The translations under genes were made by a program, and so were the position numbers. The notes beneath the pieces were generated by a model. It had not been told where the DNA came from and did no database searches. It saw only the letters and a list, made by a program, of their open reading frames with translations. A stretch of DNA of 34,504 nt from JADHUC01 sp964617665 (GTDB lineage: Bacteria > Planctomycetota > Planctomycetia > Pirellulales > Pirellulaceae), in assembly GCA_964617665.1 (NCBI GenBank), contig CAZUAH010000087.1:1-34504 (forward strand), given 5' to 3'. This document shows positions 16,800 through 25,000 of the stretch, in pieces. The number at the start of each line of letters is the position of its first letter. The first letter of the stretch is position 1.

Positions 16800-17276
16800 T
16801 TAGGCGCCGTCCAAGTTGAATGTGAAGTTGTTGTCTTCTCCAGCCGTAACCGTCTCTTTCAGCGGTGTGTTTGTCATCACCTCGTACTTGGCTGGCAGTG
16901 CGTTTTTGGGTCCTCCCGCGTCCGGTCCACCGTCTCCGTACATCGCATCCGGGGACGTGGTATCCACCTCATCCGGGTTCGCCCCGCCGGCGGTGTCCGC
17001 ATATTTTGTAATGGTGATGGCATAATCACCTGGAGGCGCTCCATCATCTGGCTCGAAGGAGGTGAGCGAGAACTTCCCCTGAGCGTCCGTGGTCCCCGTA
17101 GCGGGACGAGGCGAACCTTCGCCCGTGAACGTCACCGTCGCGCCTTCTACCGCTTCGCCATTAAGTGTCACTGTTCCAGTTACTGGCACCGTTGCCGGAT
17201 TCGACGTGCCGCCACCACATCCCGCAAGCAAAGCGCAACAAGCCAGACAGACCATTAATACAAGTAGCTGCTTCAT
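16800..17276 (-). CDS. Lipoprotein with carboxypeptidase-regulatory-like (transthyretin-like) domain
   Basis: A 158-aa lipoprotein. The signal peptide ends CCALLAGC (lipobox LAGC), and the mature part has an Ig-like beta-sandwich of the carboxypeptidase regulatory-like type: VPVTGTVTLNGEAVEGATV, then TDAQGKFSLTS and PPGDYAITI. The C-terminus ends in a beta-strand (NNFTFNLDGA). Proteins of this kind are abundant in planctomycetes and are probably surface-exposed, with unknown ligands. AGGAG lies 6 nt before the ATG. It follows the second DUF1559 pseudopilin gene by 174 bp, and this gap holds a degraded family A repeat. The pseudopilin-then-lipoprotein order repeats that at 7023-8407, though the two lipoproteins are unrelated. 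Confidence 0.87.
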   Translation of the reverse strand: MKQLLVLMVCLACCALLAGCGGGTSNPATVPVTGTVTLNGEAVEGATVTFTGEGSPRPATGTTDAQGKFSLTSFEPDDGAPPGDYAITITKYADTAGGANPDEVDTTSPDAMYGDGGPDAGGPKNALPAKYEVMTNTPLKETVTAGEDNNFTFNLDGA

Positions 17277-17295
17277 AGTCGACTCCTAATTGTCA

Positions 17296-17305
17296 AAACG
17301 CGTTT
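17296..17305. promoter_or_regulatory. AAACGCGTTT palindrome upstream of the lipoprotein gene
   Basis: A perfect 10-bp palindrome 20 bp upstream of the lipoprotein ATG. The same 10-mer occurs at 20621-20630 upstream of the YbaK-type gene. It may be a regulator site, but two occurrences are too few to be sure. Confidence 0.25.
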
Positions 17306-17323
17306 GGGGCGGGATGGGACAGA

Positions 17324-17397
17324 CGGGTTAACGGCAAGCCGAAAGCGACTTTGTGCCCCCCCCTCGTCGCAGGTCACCTTCTGCTTGCCGTTAGACG
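17324..17397. repeat. Long inverted repeat, family A copy 2 (degraded)
   Basis: The left arm GGTTAACGGCAAGCCGAAAG and the right arm CTTCTGCTTGCCGTTAGACG are clearly the family A element with several substitutions in each arm, so it is an older copy. It lies between the pseudopilin and lipoprotein genes and could affect expression of the second gene. Confidence 0.8.
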
Positions 17398-17450
17398 ATG
17401 TAATCACAAGACCTTGCGCATGCTATTCGCCGCGAAGTGGTGCTGTCCAA

Positions 17451-18476
17451 CTAGAAGTCGGGAACTGGATTGCCATCTTTACGGCAACCGAGCCGGTTGT
17501 ACGTACTGTAGTCGATAGTATCTGGGAGATGGTGGACGGAACCATCGCAGAACACGAATCCAACCGTGCCTGGATGTTCTGACCTGAATCCCCAGGTCAC
17601 GGAATGGCGATTCCAGCCGGCGCAATTGCCGGTGTAAATGGGTGGCATCCCAAGCGCATTGATTTCGCGGTAATTCAATGGCGAGGTGGTAGTCGCCCAG
17701 AGCGCATTGAAATGTAGCCAGCCGTTACGTTGATGATCGGAGTAATTCGGCAGGATTTCACCGATGCAGATCACGTTTGAGGTTCCGTCTGTGATGTCGG
17801 CAAATCGGGCCCCCCAGAGACCGCGACTCATGATGCCGGAGATGTTGCTCCCGCTGTTCGTATTGCCGTGTGTCGAGGGACCGGTTCCGAAAATATTGCC
17901 CGGATATTGGGACGAACAGGGGTCGTTGGGCGTCCAAAGCATCCTTTGAGCCCCCATGGACGGTGCGTAGTTGCTGATATGCGTATGCCCGATATCATCC
18001 GGGTGCGCCCTGGAAGGACAAGCAAACGAGTCGACAAGAACAGTATCGCGGACGCGTGCCCCGGTCGCGCCACCGGTGACCCTGGTGTCCTCCAGGTTGG
18101 GGTAATTCCAGGCGGTATTAGCAGCCTCGAAATCAAACAGGTCGTACAGGCTCGTTTCTTCGATAAAGGGAAGCAGTTTCACCAACATGGTTCCCTTGCT
18201 GGCATTTGACCAGTTGTATGGATTGTTTGAGTGTTGCGAACCGGTGCCTCCGCCCCCTGCGTGGTGATAGCACCCGTGATGGGGATATCGCTTGTGCGTG
18301 TCCTCATAGTTCGCCATGGCTAGGCCGAGTTGTTTCAGATTGTTGGCACACTCACTCCGGCGTGCCGCCTCGCGTGCCGCTTGAATGGCTGGCAACAGCA
18401 GGGCCACCAGTATTCCAATGATGGCGATCACCACAAGTAGTTCGACGAGAGTAAAAGCAAACCTACGAAATTTCAT
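17451..18476 (-). CDS. DUF1559 / H-X9-DG pseudopilin-like protein, second copy
   Basis: A 341-aa pseudopilin. The ATG at 18474-18476 has GGGAGG 5-6 nt upstream; the longer frame to 18539 lacks support. The N-terminus reads MKFRRFAFTLVELLVVIAI, so the residue before the Phe at the prepilin peptidase site is Ala, not the usual Gly, although Ala is tolerated by some prepilin peptidases. The LPAIQAAREAARRSECANN segment is standard for the family, and the C-terminal signature is HPGTVGFVFCDG (H-X9-DG). It is only distantly similar to the protein at 7418-8407 outside the conserved ends. It is upstream of a lipoprotein gene and divergent from a TPR gene across about 710 bp. Confidence 0.92.
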   Translation of the reverse strand: MKFRRFAFTLVELLVVIAIIGILVALLLPAIQAAREAARRSECANNLKQLGLAMANYEDTHKRYPHHGCYHHAGGGGTGSQHSNNPYNWSNASKGTMLVKLLPFIEETSLYDLFDFEAANTAWNYPNLEDTRVTGGATGARVRDTVLVDSFACPSRAHPDDIGHTHISNYAPSMGAQRMLWTPNDPCSSQYPGNIFGTGPSTHGNTNSGSNISGIMSRGLWGARFADITDGTSNVICIGEILPNYSDHQRNGWLHFNALWATTTSPLNYREINALGMPPIYTGNCAGWNRHSVTWGFRSEHPGTVGFVFCDGSVHHLPDTIDYSTYNRLGCRKDGNPVPDF

Positions 18477-18906
18477 GATTGCCTCCCCTTGCAAGACGGT
18501 GCAAGATCCTGTGAATGGATCAGAATTGGAATAGGACACAAGGCGTAAACGTCACGACGAGAAAGATGTACGGAGTACCCAGAAGAGGGCTCCTTCTAGA
18601 TCGAGATCAATTAAACAGCAAACGAACACGACTATCAAGCAATTCCCGCAAGAAACTCCAACTTCTTGCCGGGATTATCTCGGACCGATGCATTCCACCC
18701 ATGTTGGCTAGTTCGTTCGATCGAATTGTGGTCACGCTTCCAACCCACACGGGCCTGGGTCACGCAAGTGCCCCTCGCTATCAACAGTACTCCGTGTCTG
18801 TATACGGAACGGTGACAGAGATTGTTCAAGCGACGACCTCAGACTCTGGGAATTCAGATCGATTGGCCTGAATCGCTTGAGGCGTCCGTAACTCCATGTG
18901 AACACA

Positions 18907-18976
18907 TCGTTTAACGGCAAGCCGAAGGCGACTGCGCGGGCAGGGACACAGTCGCCTTCGGCTTGCCGTTAAACGA
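18907..18976. repeat. Long inverted repeat, family A copy 3 (most perfect)
   Basis: Two perfect 28-bp arms (18907-18934 and 18949-18976) with a 14-nt loop. The core is TTTAACGGCAAGCCGAAGG. The stem is longer and the loop much shorter than in copy 1, and loop sequences of the copies are unrelated, so only the arms are conserved. Confidence 0.92.
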
Positions 18977-19019
18977 ATGATTGGAAACGACTTGAGTGCA
19001 TAACGATACCGCGTATTGT

Positions 19020-19036
19020 GTCAGGCACAGCCTGAC
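19020..19036. repeat. 17-bp hairpin, family B copy 3
   Basis: GTCAGGC-ACA-GCCTGAC followed by CTAC, the reverse orientation of copy 1. It lies 43 bp after family A copy 3, nearly the same distance as between the copies at 1743 and 1792. Confidence 0.75.
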
Positions 19037-19189
19037 CTACACTAAGGCGAGTGGCAGACGAGAAAATACCAGTAACGGAATTCGCTAAGAGTGTCGGTCG
19101 ACACCGTGAATCACCGAGAGGCTTGGCGACTTCTGCTACGGCGGCCAAGGTTTCACCGCCCGCTCGCCCTAGTCAACAGTCACGCTCCC

Positions 19190-20461
19190 ATGGCAAATCC
19201 TCGCAGAACGCGACTCTTGGTGACCGTCGCCGTCATCCTGTTGGCTGTGCTTGCCGTTTTCGCGCGCCCGCTCTGGCAGCAGTATCGTCTGAGCATGGCT
19301 CGTAAGTGCCTCCGCACCCACAAGGTCGACCAGGCACTGGTCTGGCTTGAAGCCGCCGAAGCTTACGACCCCGATGATGCAGAGGTCAAATTCCTGATGG
19401 CCCGCGTGCATCGTCGGCAGGGCGCTTTTGAATTGTGCCAGAAACATCTCCGTGAGGCCTGGCGATTGGGATTTCCAGTCCAGCGGCTGAATCGGGAACA
19501 GTGGTTGGCGCTGGCTCAATCGGGTCAGATGGACGAGGCCGAGCCTCACCTGGACGAACTCCTCGCCGATCCTCAGGGCGATGTCCGGGAGATCTGCGAA
19601 GCCTATGTCGCGGGCTACCTGCGCGTGTATCGCTTCGATCCTGCTCTGAAGTTGCTCGACGCATGGCAGGCGGATTTCCCAAGAGACCCTCAACCGTTGT
19701 TCTGGCGCGCTCGGATCTGGGAGCACACGTTTGCTGATCACAAGGCAGTTGTCCTCTACCGCAAGGCCGTAGAAATAGCGCCCTATCGAACCGATCTGCG
19801 TCGTGACTTGGCTGTGCTGCTTAGCGAACGCCGCGAATTCGACGAGGCGGAGGAGCATTTCCGCCATTGTGCAGACGACGCTCCCGATGATCCCGACATA
19901 TTGGCCGGCTGGGGAAACTGCTTGTTGGAGCAGCGACGAACGGACCGCGCGCGGAGACGGTTGTTTCAGGCAGTGGAGAAAGATCCGACTCATTTCGATG
20001 CGTTGTACGGATTGGGACGGCTGGAGTTGCGCGTTGGGAAAAAGCAAGAGGCACTGAAGTGGCTCCGCCGTGCCTACAAAGAGGATCCGAAGCATTCTCG
20101 CATGCGTTTTGCCTTGGCATCGGCACTTCAAGCCACGGGGCAAACAGAAGCTGCCAAGGAACACTTTCAGTTCTTCACCGATGCCAAGAAAGCGTTAGAC
20201 GAAATCGACGATCTGATGGGACAGGTCTTCGACGAGCCGGATCTGGTCGAGCCGCGGTATCAAGCTGGCATGAAGCTGATGCAATACGTCTCATCCGTAC
20301 AGGGAGCCATCTGGCTGCAAAGTGTGCTGCAGTTGGATCCCTCCCACGCGCCAACCCACGAAGCGTTGGCCGTCCACTATGCGGAGCAAGGCAAACCCAA
20401 CCTCGCCAAAAAGCACCGTCGTCTGGCCGCAGAGGCTCGAGACAGACAACGTAAGAAGTAG
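19190..20461 (+). CDS. Membrane-anchored TPR-repeat protein
   Basis: A 423-aa protein with a basic start (MANPRRTRLL), one membrane segment at about residues 8-25, and TPR repeats to the end (examples: CLRTHKVDQALVWLEAAEAY, FLMARVHRRQGAFELCQKHL, LGRLELRVGKKQEALKWLRR). The start at 19190 was chosen because the upstream open frame, back to 19091, adds a basic tail without features; no Shine-Dalgarno site is seen for either. The protein resembles the TPR half of the TPR-dihaem cytochrome at 14518-16512 but ends where that one continues into cytochrome domains. It is divergent from the second pseudopilin gene. A scaffold role at the cell envelope is inferred. Confidence 0.85.
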   Translation: MANPRRTRLLVTVAVILLAVLAVFARPLWQQYRLSMARKCLRTHKVDQALVWLEAAEAYDPDDAEVKFLMARVHRRQGAFELCQKHLREAWRLGFPVQRLNREQWLALAQSGQMDEAEPHLDELLADPQGDVREICEAYVAGYLRVYRFDPALKLLDAWQADFPRDPQPLFWRARIWEHTFADHKAVVLYRKAVEIAPYRTDLRRDLAVLLSERREFDEAEEHFRHCADDAPDDPDILAGWGNCLLEQRRTDRARRRLFQAVEKDPTHFDALYGLGRLELRVGKKQEALKWLRRAYKEDPKHSRMRFALASALQATGQTEAAKEHFQFFTDAKKALDEIDDLMGQVFDEPDLVEPRYQAGMKLMQYVSSVQGAIWLQSVLQLDPSHAPTHEALAVHYAEQGKPNLAKKHRRLAAEARDRQRKK

Positions 20462-20620
20462 CCGGTCACGCTCATCGCTGGCACCAACCACGCCTCCAGG
20501 ACGCGATGCAGAAGCACACGTGAAAGTGACGACCAGCGACTTGACTCATTGGGATCGTTGCCATCTCACGCTCAAGGATGTATCCTGCAAATAGCTGATT
20601 GTACGGGCAATGAAACGCGG

Positions 20621-20630
20621 AAACGCGTTT
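20621..20630. promoter_or_regulatory. AAACGCGTTT palindrome upstream of the YbaK-type gene
   Basis: This is the same 10-bp palindrome as at 17296-17305, here 62 bp before the ATG and preceded by a partial copy (GAAACGCGG). It may be an operator; the evidence is weak. Confidence 0.25.
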
Positions 20631-20639
20631 GAATTGGTT

Positions 20640-20654
20640 CGCAGCGTGGCTGCG
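20640..20654. repeat. Short hairpin in the leader of the YbaK-type gene
   Basis: CGCAGC-GTG-GCTGCG is a perfect 6-bp stem with a 3-nt loop, 38 bp before the start codon. It could be a leader structure; no riboswitch class was recognised. Confidence 0.35.
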
Positions 20655-20692
20655 GTTATGTTCCGTGAACCTTGATCCGAAAGGAGATCGCC

Positions 20693-21160
20693 ATGCCCGT
20701 GCAGAAACTGAGAGAGTTCTTGGATGAAAACGAAGTCAGGTACGTGACCATCCAGCACTCGGCGGCCTTCACTGCCCAGGAAATCGCGGCGTCCGCGCAC
20801 ATTCCTGGCAAAGAACTGGCCAAGACGGTGATGGTCAAGATCGACGGCAAAATGGCGATGGCTATTTTGCCTGCGTCCTTCAGGGTGGACATGGAGAAAC
20901 TGAAGGCGGCGACAGGTGCCGGCACGGTGGAACTGGCCAGCGAACGGGAGTTCAAGGACATGTTTCCCGCCTGCGAGATCGGTGCGATGCCTCCCTTCGG
21001 CAACCTTTACGACATGGACGTGTTCGCGGCCGAAGTATTGACCGAAGACGAAGAGATCGCCTTCAACGCGGGTTCACACACCGAGTTGATCCGGCTGTCG
21101 TACGCTGATTTCGAGAGGCTCGTAAAGCCGAAGATCACCAAACTGTCGAGGAGTGGCTAG
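20693..21160 (+). CDS. YbaK/EbsC/ProX-type aminoacyl-tRNA deacylase domain protein
   Basis: A 155-aa cytoplasmic protein of the YbaK/aa-tRNA editing superfamily, whose members hydrolyse mischarged aminoacyl-tRNAs such as Cys- or Ala-tRNA(Pro). Features are the conserved Lys in GKELAKTVMVK (K44), the GAMPPFG loop (about 97-103) and the AFNAGSHTELIRL segment (about 123-135). Length fits a stand-alone deacylase. AAGGAG at 20681-20686 lies 6 nt before the ATG at 20693, which sets the start. The CPBP-type gene follows after 27 bp, so the two are likely co-transcribed. Substrate cannot be told from the sequence; some planctomycete members are annotated only as YbaK/EbsC family. Confidence 0.85.
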   Translation: MPVQKLREFLDENEVRYVTIQHSAAFTAQEIAASAHIPGKELAKTVMVKIDGKMAMAILPASFRVDMEKLKAATGAGTVELASEREFKDMFPACEIGAMPPFGNLYDMDVFAAEVLTEDEEIAFNAGSHTELIRLSYADFERLVKPKITKLSRSG

Positions 21161-21187
21161 ACGGAAGCGCCTTCAAAAGGAGTAATT

Positions 21188-21901
21188 GTGAGAATACCTC
21201 AGCCGGTGGCCGAAGCTTTTCGCGGCCAGCGATTCAAACCGACCGTGATCCTGCTGGTTTCGCCGCCGCTGCTGCTCGCCTGGAAGTACTTCTGCTCGCC
21301 GGGCGTTTACGCATACTACTTCGAGATGAGTGGTATGAGGCAGGTCGATCCGCGAGTCATCGGCGCCATCTGCTACTTCGTGAGTTGCCTGTTGCTGATG
21401 GGCGCGTTGCCCGTCTTCATCATCAAACGAGTCTTTGGCGAGCGGCTACGAGACTACGGCGTGGGGCTGGGACTCCTCAAGCGGACGCTGCGATCGTTCC
21501 TGATTTTGGCTCCCGTGTTCGTACTGGTCGGTTACTTCAGCTCCAAATACGCGTCTCTGCAAGGCACGTTTCCTATCAATCCTGATGCGGGAGAGTCCGC
21601 GTTTTTGTTTGCGCTGAACGCGGGGACGCTGCTGGTCTTTTGCATCGGTTGGGAATTCTATTTCCGCGGGTTCATGCTAGTCGGTCTACGCGATTCGTTG
21701 GGCAATGCCAATGCCGTGCTGGTCCAACTACTTGCTTCGTCGCTGTTGCTCATCGGTGCTCCGGCAACCGTGGCGTTTGGTGGGATCCTTGTCGGGCTGC
21801 TGTGGGGAATACTTGCCTTGCGAACTCAATCACTGCTGTCCGGAATTGGCCAGCATTTTCTGTTAGGCATCACACTGGATTGGTTCATCTGCTACGGATA
21901 G
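21188..21901 (+). CDS. CPBP-type multi-pass membrane protein with atypical motifs
   Basis: A 237-aa protein with about six membrane segments, most like the CPBP (Abi/Rce1-type) intramembrane protease family. The start is a GTG with AAGGAG 5 nt upstream. The family's first motif, EExxxR, appears as WEFYFR (W155-R160), so the first Glu is replaced by Trp. The FxxxH motif is not visible, while a His (H223) in IGQHFLLG could be the third motif. Members with WEFxFRG exist as a subgroup as far as I recall, but whether they are active is uncertain. The gene is 27 bp after the YbaK-type gene and is followed by a family A repeat 31 bp after the stop. Confidence 0.7.
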   Translation: MRIPQPVAEAFRGQRFKPTVILLVSPPLLLAWKYFCSPGVYAYYFEMSGMRQVDPRVIGAICYFVSCLLLMGALPVFIIKRVFGERLRDYGVGLGLLKRTLRSFLILAPVFVLVGYFSSKYASLQGTFPINPDAGESAFLFALNAGTLLVFCIGWEFYFRGFMLVGLRDSLGNANAVLVQLLASSLLLIGAPATVAFGGILVGLLWGILALRTQSLLSGIGQHFLLGITLDWFICYG

Positions 21902-21932
21902 CGCACGGCAGCAGAACGGCGAGAGTTCGTTG

Positions 21933-21993
21933 TCGTTTAACGGCAAGCCGAAGGCGTCAGCGTTGTTTGTGTGGCGGACGCCTTTGGCTTGCC
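21933..21993. repeat. Long inverted repeat, family A copy 4 (right arm decayed)
   Basis: The left arm is intact (TTTAACGGCAAGCCGAAGG). The right arm pairs over 17 nt with one mismatch (GACGCCTTTGGCTTGCC, 21977-21993) and then departs from the family. It lies directly downstream of the CPBP-type gene, where it could serve in 3'-end formation. Confidence 0.85.
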
Positions 21994-22066
21994 CCCAAAA
22001 CCTTTGATGTGACGACCAACACTCCGCCGCGTATATATCGGGTATGAAGCCATACAGGACGCAACG

Positions 22067-25000
22067 ATGATTAACTTGCTTCATCGGATCTGTCTCGCAC
22101 TGGTACGAGCTTGCTGTGTACTTTACGTCGCAGGCCCCATAGCACTAACGGCAGAAGAAGCCGTCGGTCGCCGACCCTACGAGATGGAGTGGGTGAGTCG
22201 AACGAACGATACGCGACCGCCGCAGCTAGATTTCGAAAATACGAACGGATGGACGGTCGAATGCCGGGATTCTGTGGCGGATTTCGAAGACTCGCGTGAG
22301 CAACAGCTTTGGGGCCAGCATGTTGGCAAGCTGACGTACCGAGGCGAGGGAAATCGGCCATCGGTGGTTGTGCGGCCGCCGGAGCCTCTGCCGATCCCAG
22401 CGGAATGTGACTGCGTAAATCTGTGGGTGTACGGAAACAACTGGGCGTTCAGTCCCGATCGCTCGACGCCTCCCGTAACCTTGACCCTTCTGTGTCGCTC
22501 GACGTCCGACAACGAGTTGCGCATCAGCTTGGGTACTGTCCGTTGGAAAGAGTGGTGGTTGATGCACCAGAGGCTGACGCCTGACCAGATTACCGCACTC
22601 GGCGAAAAGGCCACATGGGAAGGGCTGGAAATCACCGGGGGCCGTAACCGCGACAACCGCTCCCTGTACGTCGACAACCTCTGCTTCTATCGGGAGTCAT
22701 TACCACCGCTGAGCTTCGAACCTCGTCCGCAGCGTGGTGTTGAACCGTTCCCAGGTCAAAGCGTCGGAACGAACACCGGACCTGGACGATTGCCGTTTCC
22801 CAACCGCCCCGAGACGATCTTGCCGGACAATTTGAACGACGATTTCGAGGTGTCGCTGAAGCAGGAAGGCGAGATCTGGTCACTTATCTACCAAGGCGAC
22901 GATGGACGGTTGGTCTACAGGTATCATCCGATAACGGGTACGCTCGGTGACGTGACTGCCGAATGGGAACACGGTGGCGCGTCGGTTCGTTTTCAACCGA
23001 TGGTAGACGGCGGTGTGTATTTCCATGGCGGCAACGACAATGCGGCCGTGCCGCCTGTGAAGGCAAAGCTGTTGAACTGCGAAAAGCAGGGCGATGCGCT
23101 GGTGGCGCGTTGGCAGTGCCAATGGGACGACCAAGCGGCGGAAGTAGCGTACACCTTTCGTTTGTGGCAGAAGTCGCTGGTGATCGACGTGGCCTGCGCA
23201 GGTGGTGTTGCGGAGGAAGTTCGCTTCGGCCGCGCCGCGGGGCTTCCCAACCCACGTTTGGTTACGCTGCCTTATCTGGCCGGAGGCAGCCAGCGCCCCG
23301 CCGTATTGGTTTCTGGATCTGCGGAACAACCGTTGTTCACAATGGGGCTAGTCGATCACACGCGATCCAGCGCATCGGAACTCTGGTTCCAGAACGAGGT
23401 AGAATCCTCCGGGGCGACCTATAACGGTGGATCTCGCTATCTGCCGAAGACCGACGGTCAGCGGAACGACTGTTTCGAGCGTCTCTTTCTGACCGTCTCG
23501 CCGCGTTTCGAGGAGATCTTACCGAACATCCCCAATCCGAAGTCGCCTTGGATGCACGTCACACGCGAACGCGTCTGGCGAGCACATGGGGCCAGCGACC
23601 GCCAGCGAGATTATGCACAGTGGAAGCGGCTCGCCCGTTACGGCATGACCAAGATTGCGCTGACCGACCACGAGACCGGCTGGCGCGATGGCGGCGAGAG
23701 CTTCACGTTCCGCACTCGTGCTGCTCCGGGCAAAGGCGGTGATGAATCACAAGCCGAGTATGCCCGCAAGATCCGAGCGTTGGGTTTCCGCTATGGGATC
23801 TACAACAACTACACGGATTTTGCCCCCGTCAACGAGCATTGGCATGAAGACATGGTGACCCGGCTGCCGGACGGCGAGTGGCGAACTGCATGGCCGCGTT
23901 GCTACAACCCAAAACCTGCCAGGGCCGTCGAGTACGAATCGCGTCTGGCACCGATCATTCAGAATAAGTTCAGACTCGACACAGCCTACTGCGACGTCCA
24001 TACCGCCGTGCGTCCATGGCAGTACTGCGACTATGATGCGCGCGTACCCGGCGCCGGTACGTTTGCCGCCACGTTCTACGCCTATGGCGAAATCCTGCTC
24101 CACCAGAAAAGAACGTGGAATGGGCCGGTCTACAGCGAAGGCAACAACCACTGGTACTACTGCGGCCTGACCGACGGAAACTACGGTCAAGATCAATTGG
24201 CTCGGCTGAACGAGAATCCCTGGCTGGTCGATTTCGACCTTCGCAAGATGCACCCGCTGTGCTGCAATTTCGGCATGGGCAATCCGGGCATGTTTTTCGG
24301 CCGAAAAGAGCAAATGGGCAGAACGCCTGAACAGCAGCAGGCGAGGCTCGATCAGTTCCTGGCCGGAACACTAGCCTTCGGTCACACGGGTTTTCTGGTC
24401 AGGCAAGGCGGAATCGAGAACACCTTGCGCAGCTACTTCGGTCTGCAGCAGGTTCATGCGCGATACGCCCAGGCCACCGTTGCCGACATTCGCTACGCCG
24501 ATGCCAGTGGCAATCTGCTCGACTCCACGGCCGCTGTGGCCACCGGTGCCTACCGGCGATCCCAAATCGTCACTCGATACGACAACGGACTGGAAGTGAT
24601 AGTCAACGGGCATCCCAAGGACACTTGGACTACGGACGATGCCAAGCTGCCTCCGTTCGGCTGGTTCGCCCGCGACACGCGTGCAGGCGATCTGGTTGCG
24701 TACAGTGCACTAGTCGATGGCCATCGAGCCGACTATGTCGGCTCACCGGCCTATCTGTACGCAGATCCGCGCGGGCGCTTCGTTCGGTTCGACAAGCTCG
24801 CTTGTGACGGCCCGCTGGTCGCACATCGTCTCGACGACGGAATCGTGGAAGTGATACCCGTTGCGCCGTGTTCCCGCTTCGGCGTGGATCTCGATGGCCG
24901 AACTGGCACGGCCGTCGCACTGGACGAGGAGGGTAGAGAGATTGGCCCCGCAGCTACAAGGTATAGCCGGGGTTTGGTGTACATCGAGCCCCTGGCAGAC

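Larger units (their letters stand above)
18477..19189. other. Divergent intergenic region with two repeats, no gene supported
   Basis: About 710 bp between the pseudopilin and TPR genes. It holds the best family A copy (18907-18976) and a family B hairpin (19020-19036). A plus-strand open frame of about 118 codons at 18515-18871 has no ribosome site or family resemblance and is left out. Promoters for both genes should be here, but none was identified. Confidence 0.6.

Noticed and set aside
16522..16803. Plus-strand frame of 93 codons in the gap after the TPR-cytochrome gene
   Set aside because: It is read through two palindromic repeats and ends at the neighbouring gene's stop; a repeat artefact.
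18515..18871. Plus-strand open frame of 118 codons upstream of the second pseudopilin
   Set aside because: No ribosome site, no family resemblance, and it overlaps the start of the pseudopilin gene's leader region.
20640..20692. Riboswitch or T-box upstream of the YbaK-type gene
   Set aside because: Only a simple 6-bp hairpin is present; no T-box motif, specifier loop or terminator pair was seen.
1658..21993. CRISPR array formed by the family A repeats
   Set aside because: The copies are kilobases apart, palindromic with long arms, and there are no spacers of uniform size or cas genes.
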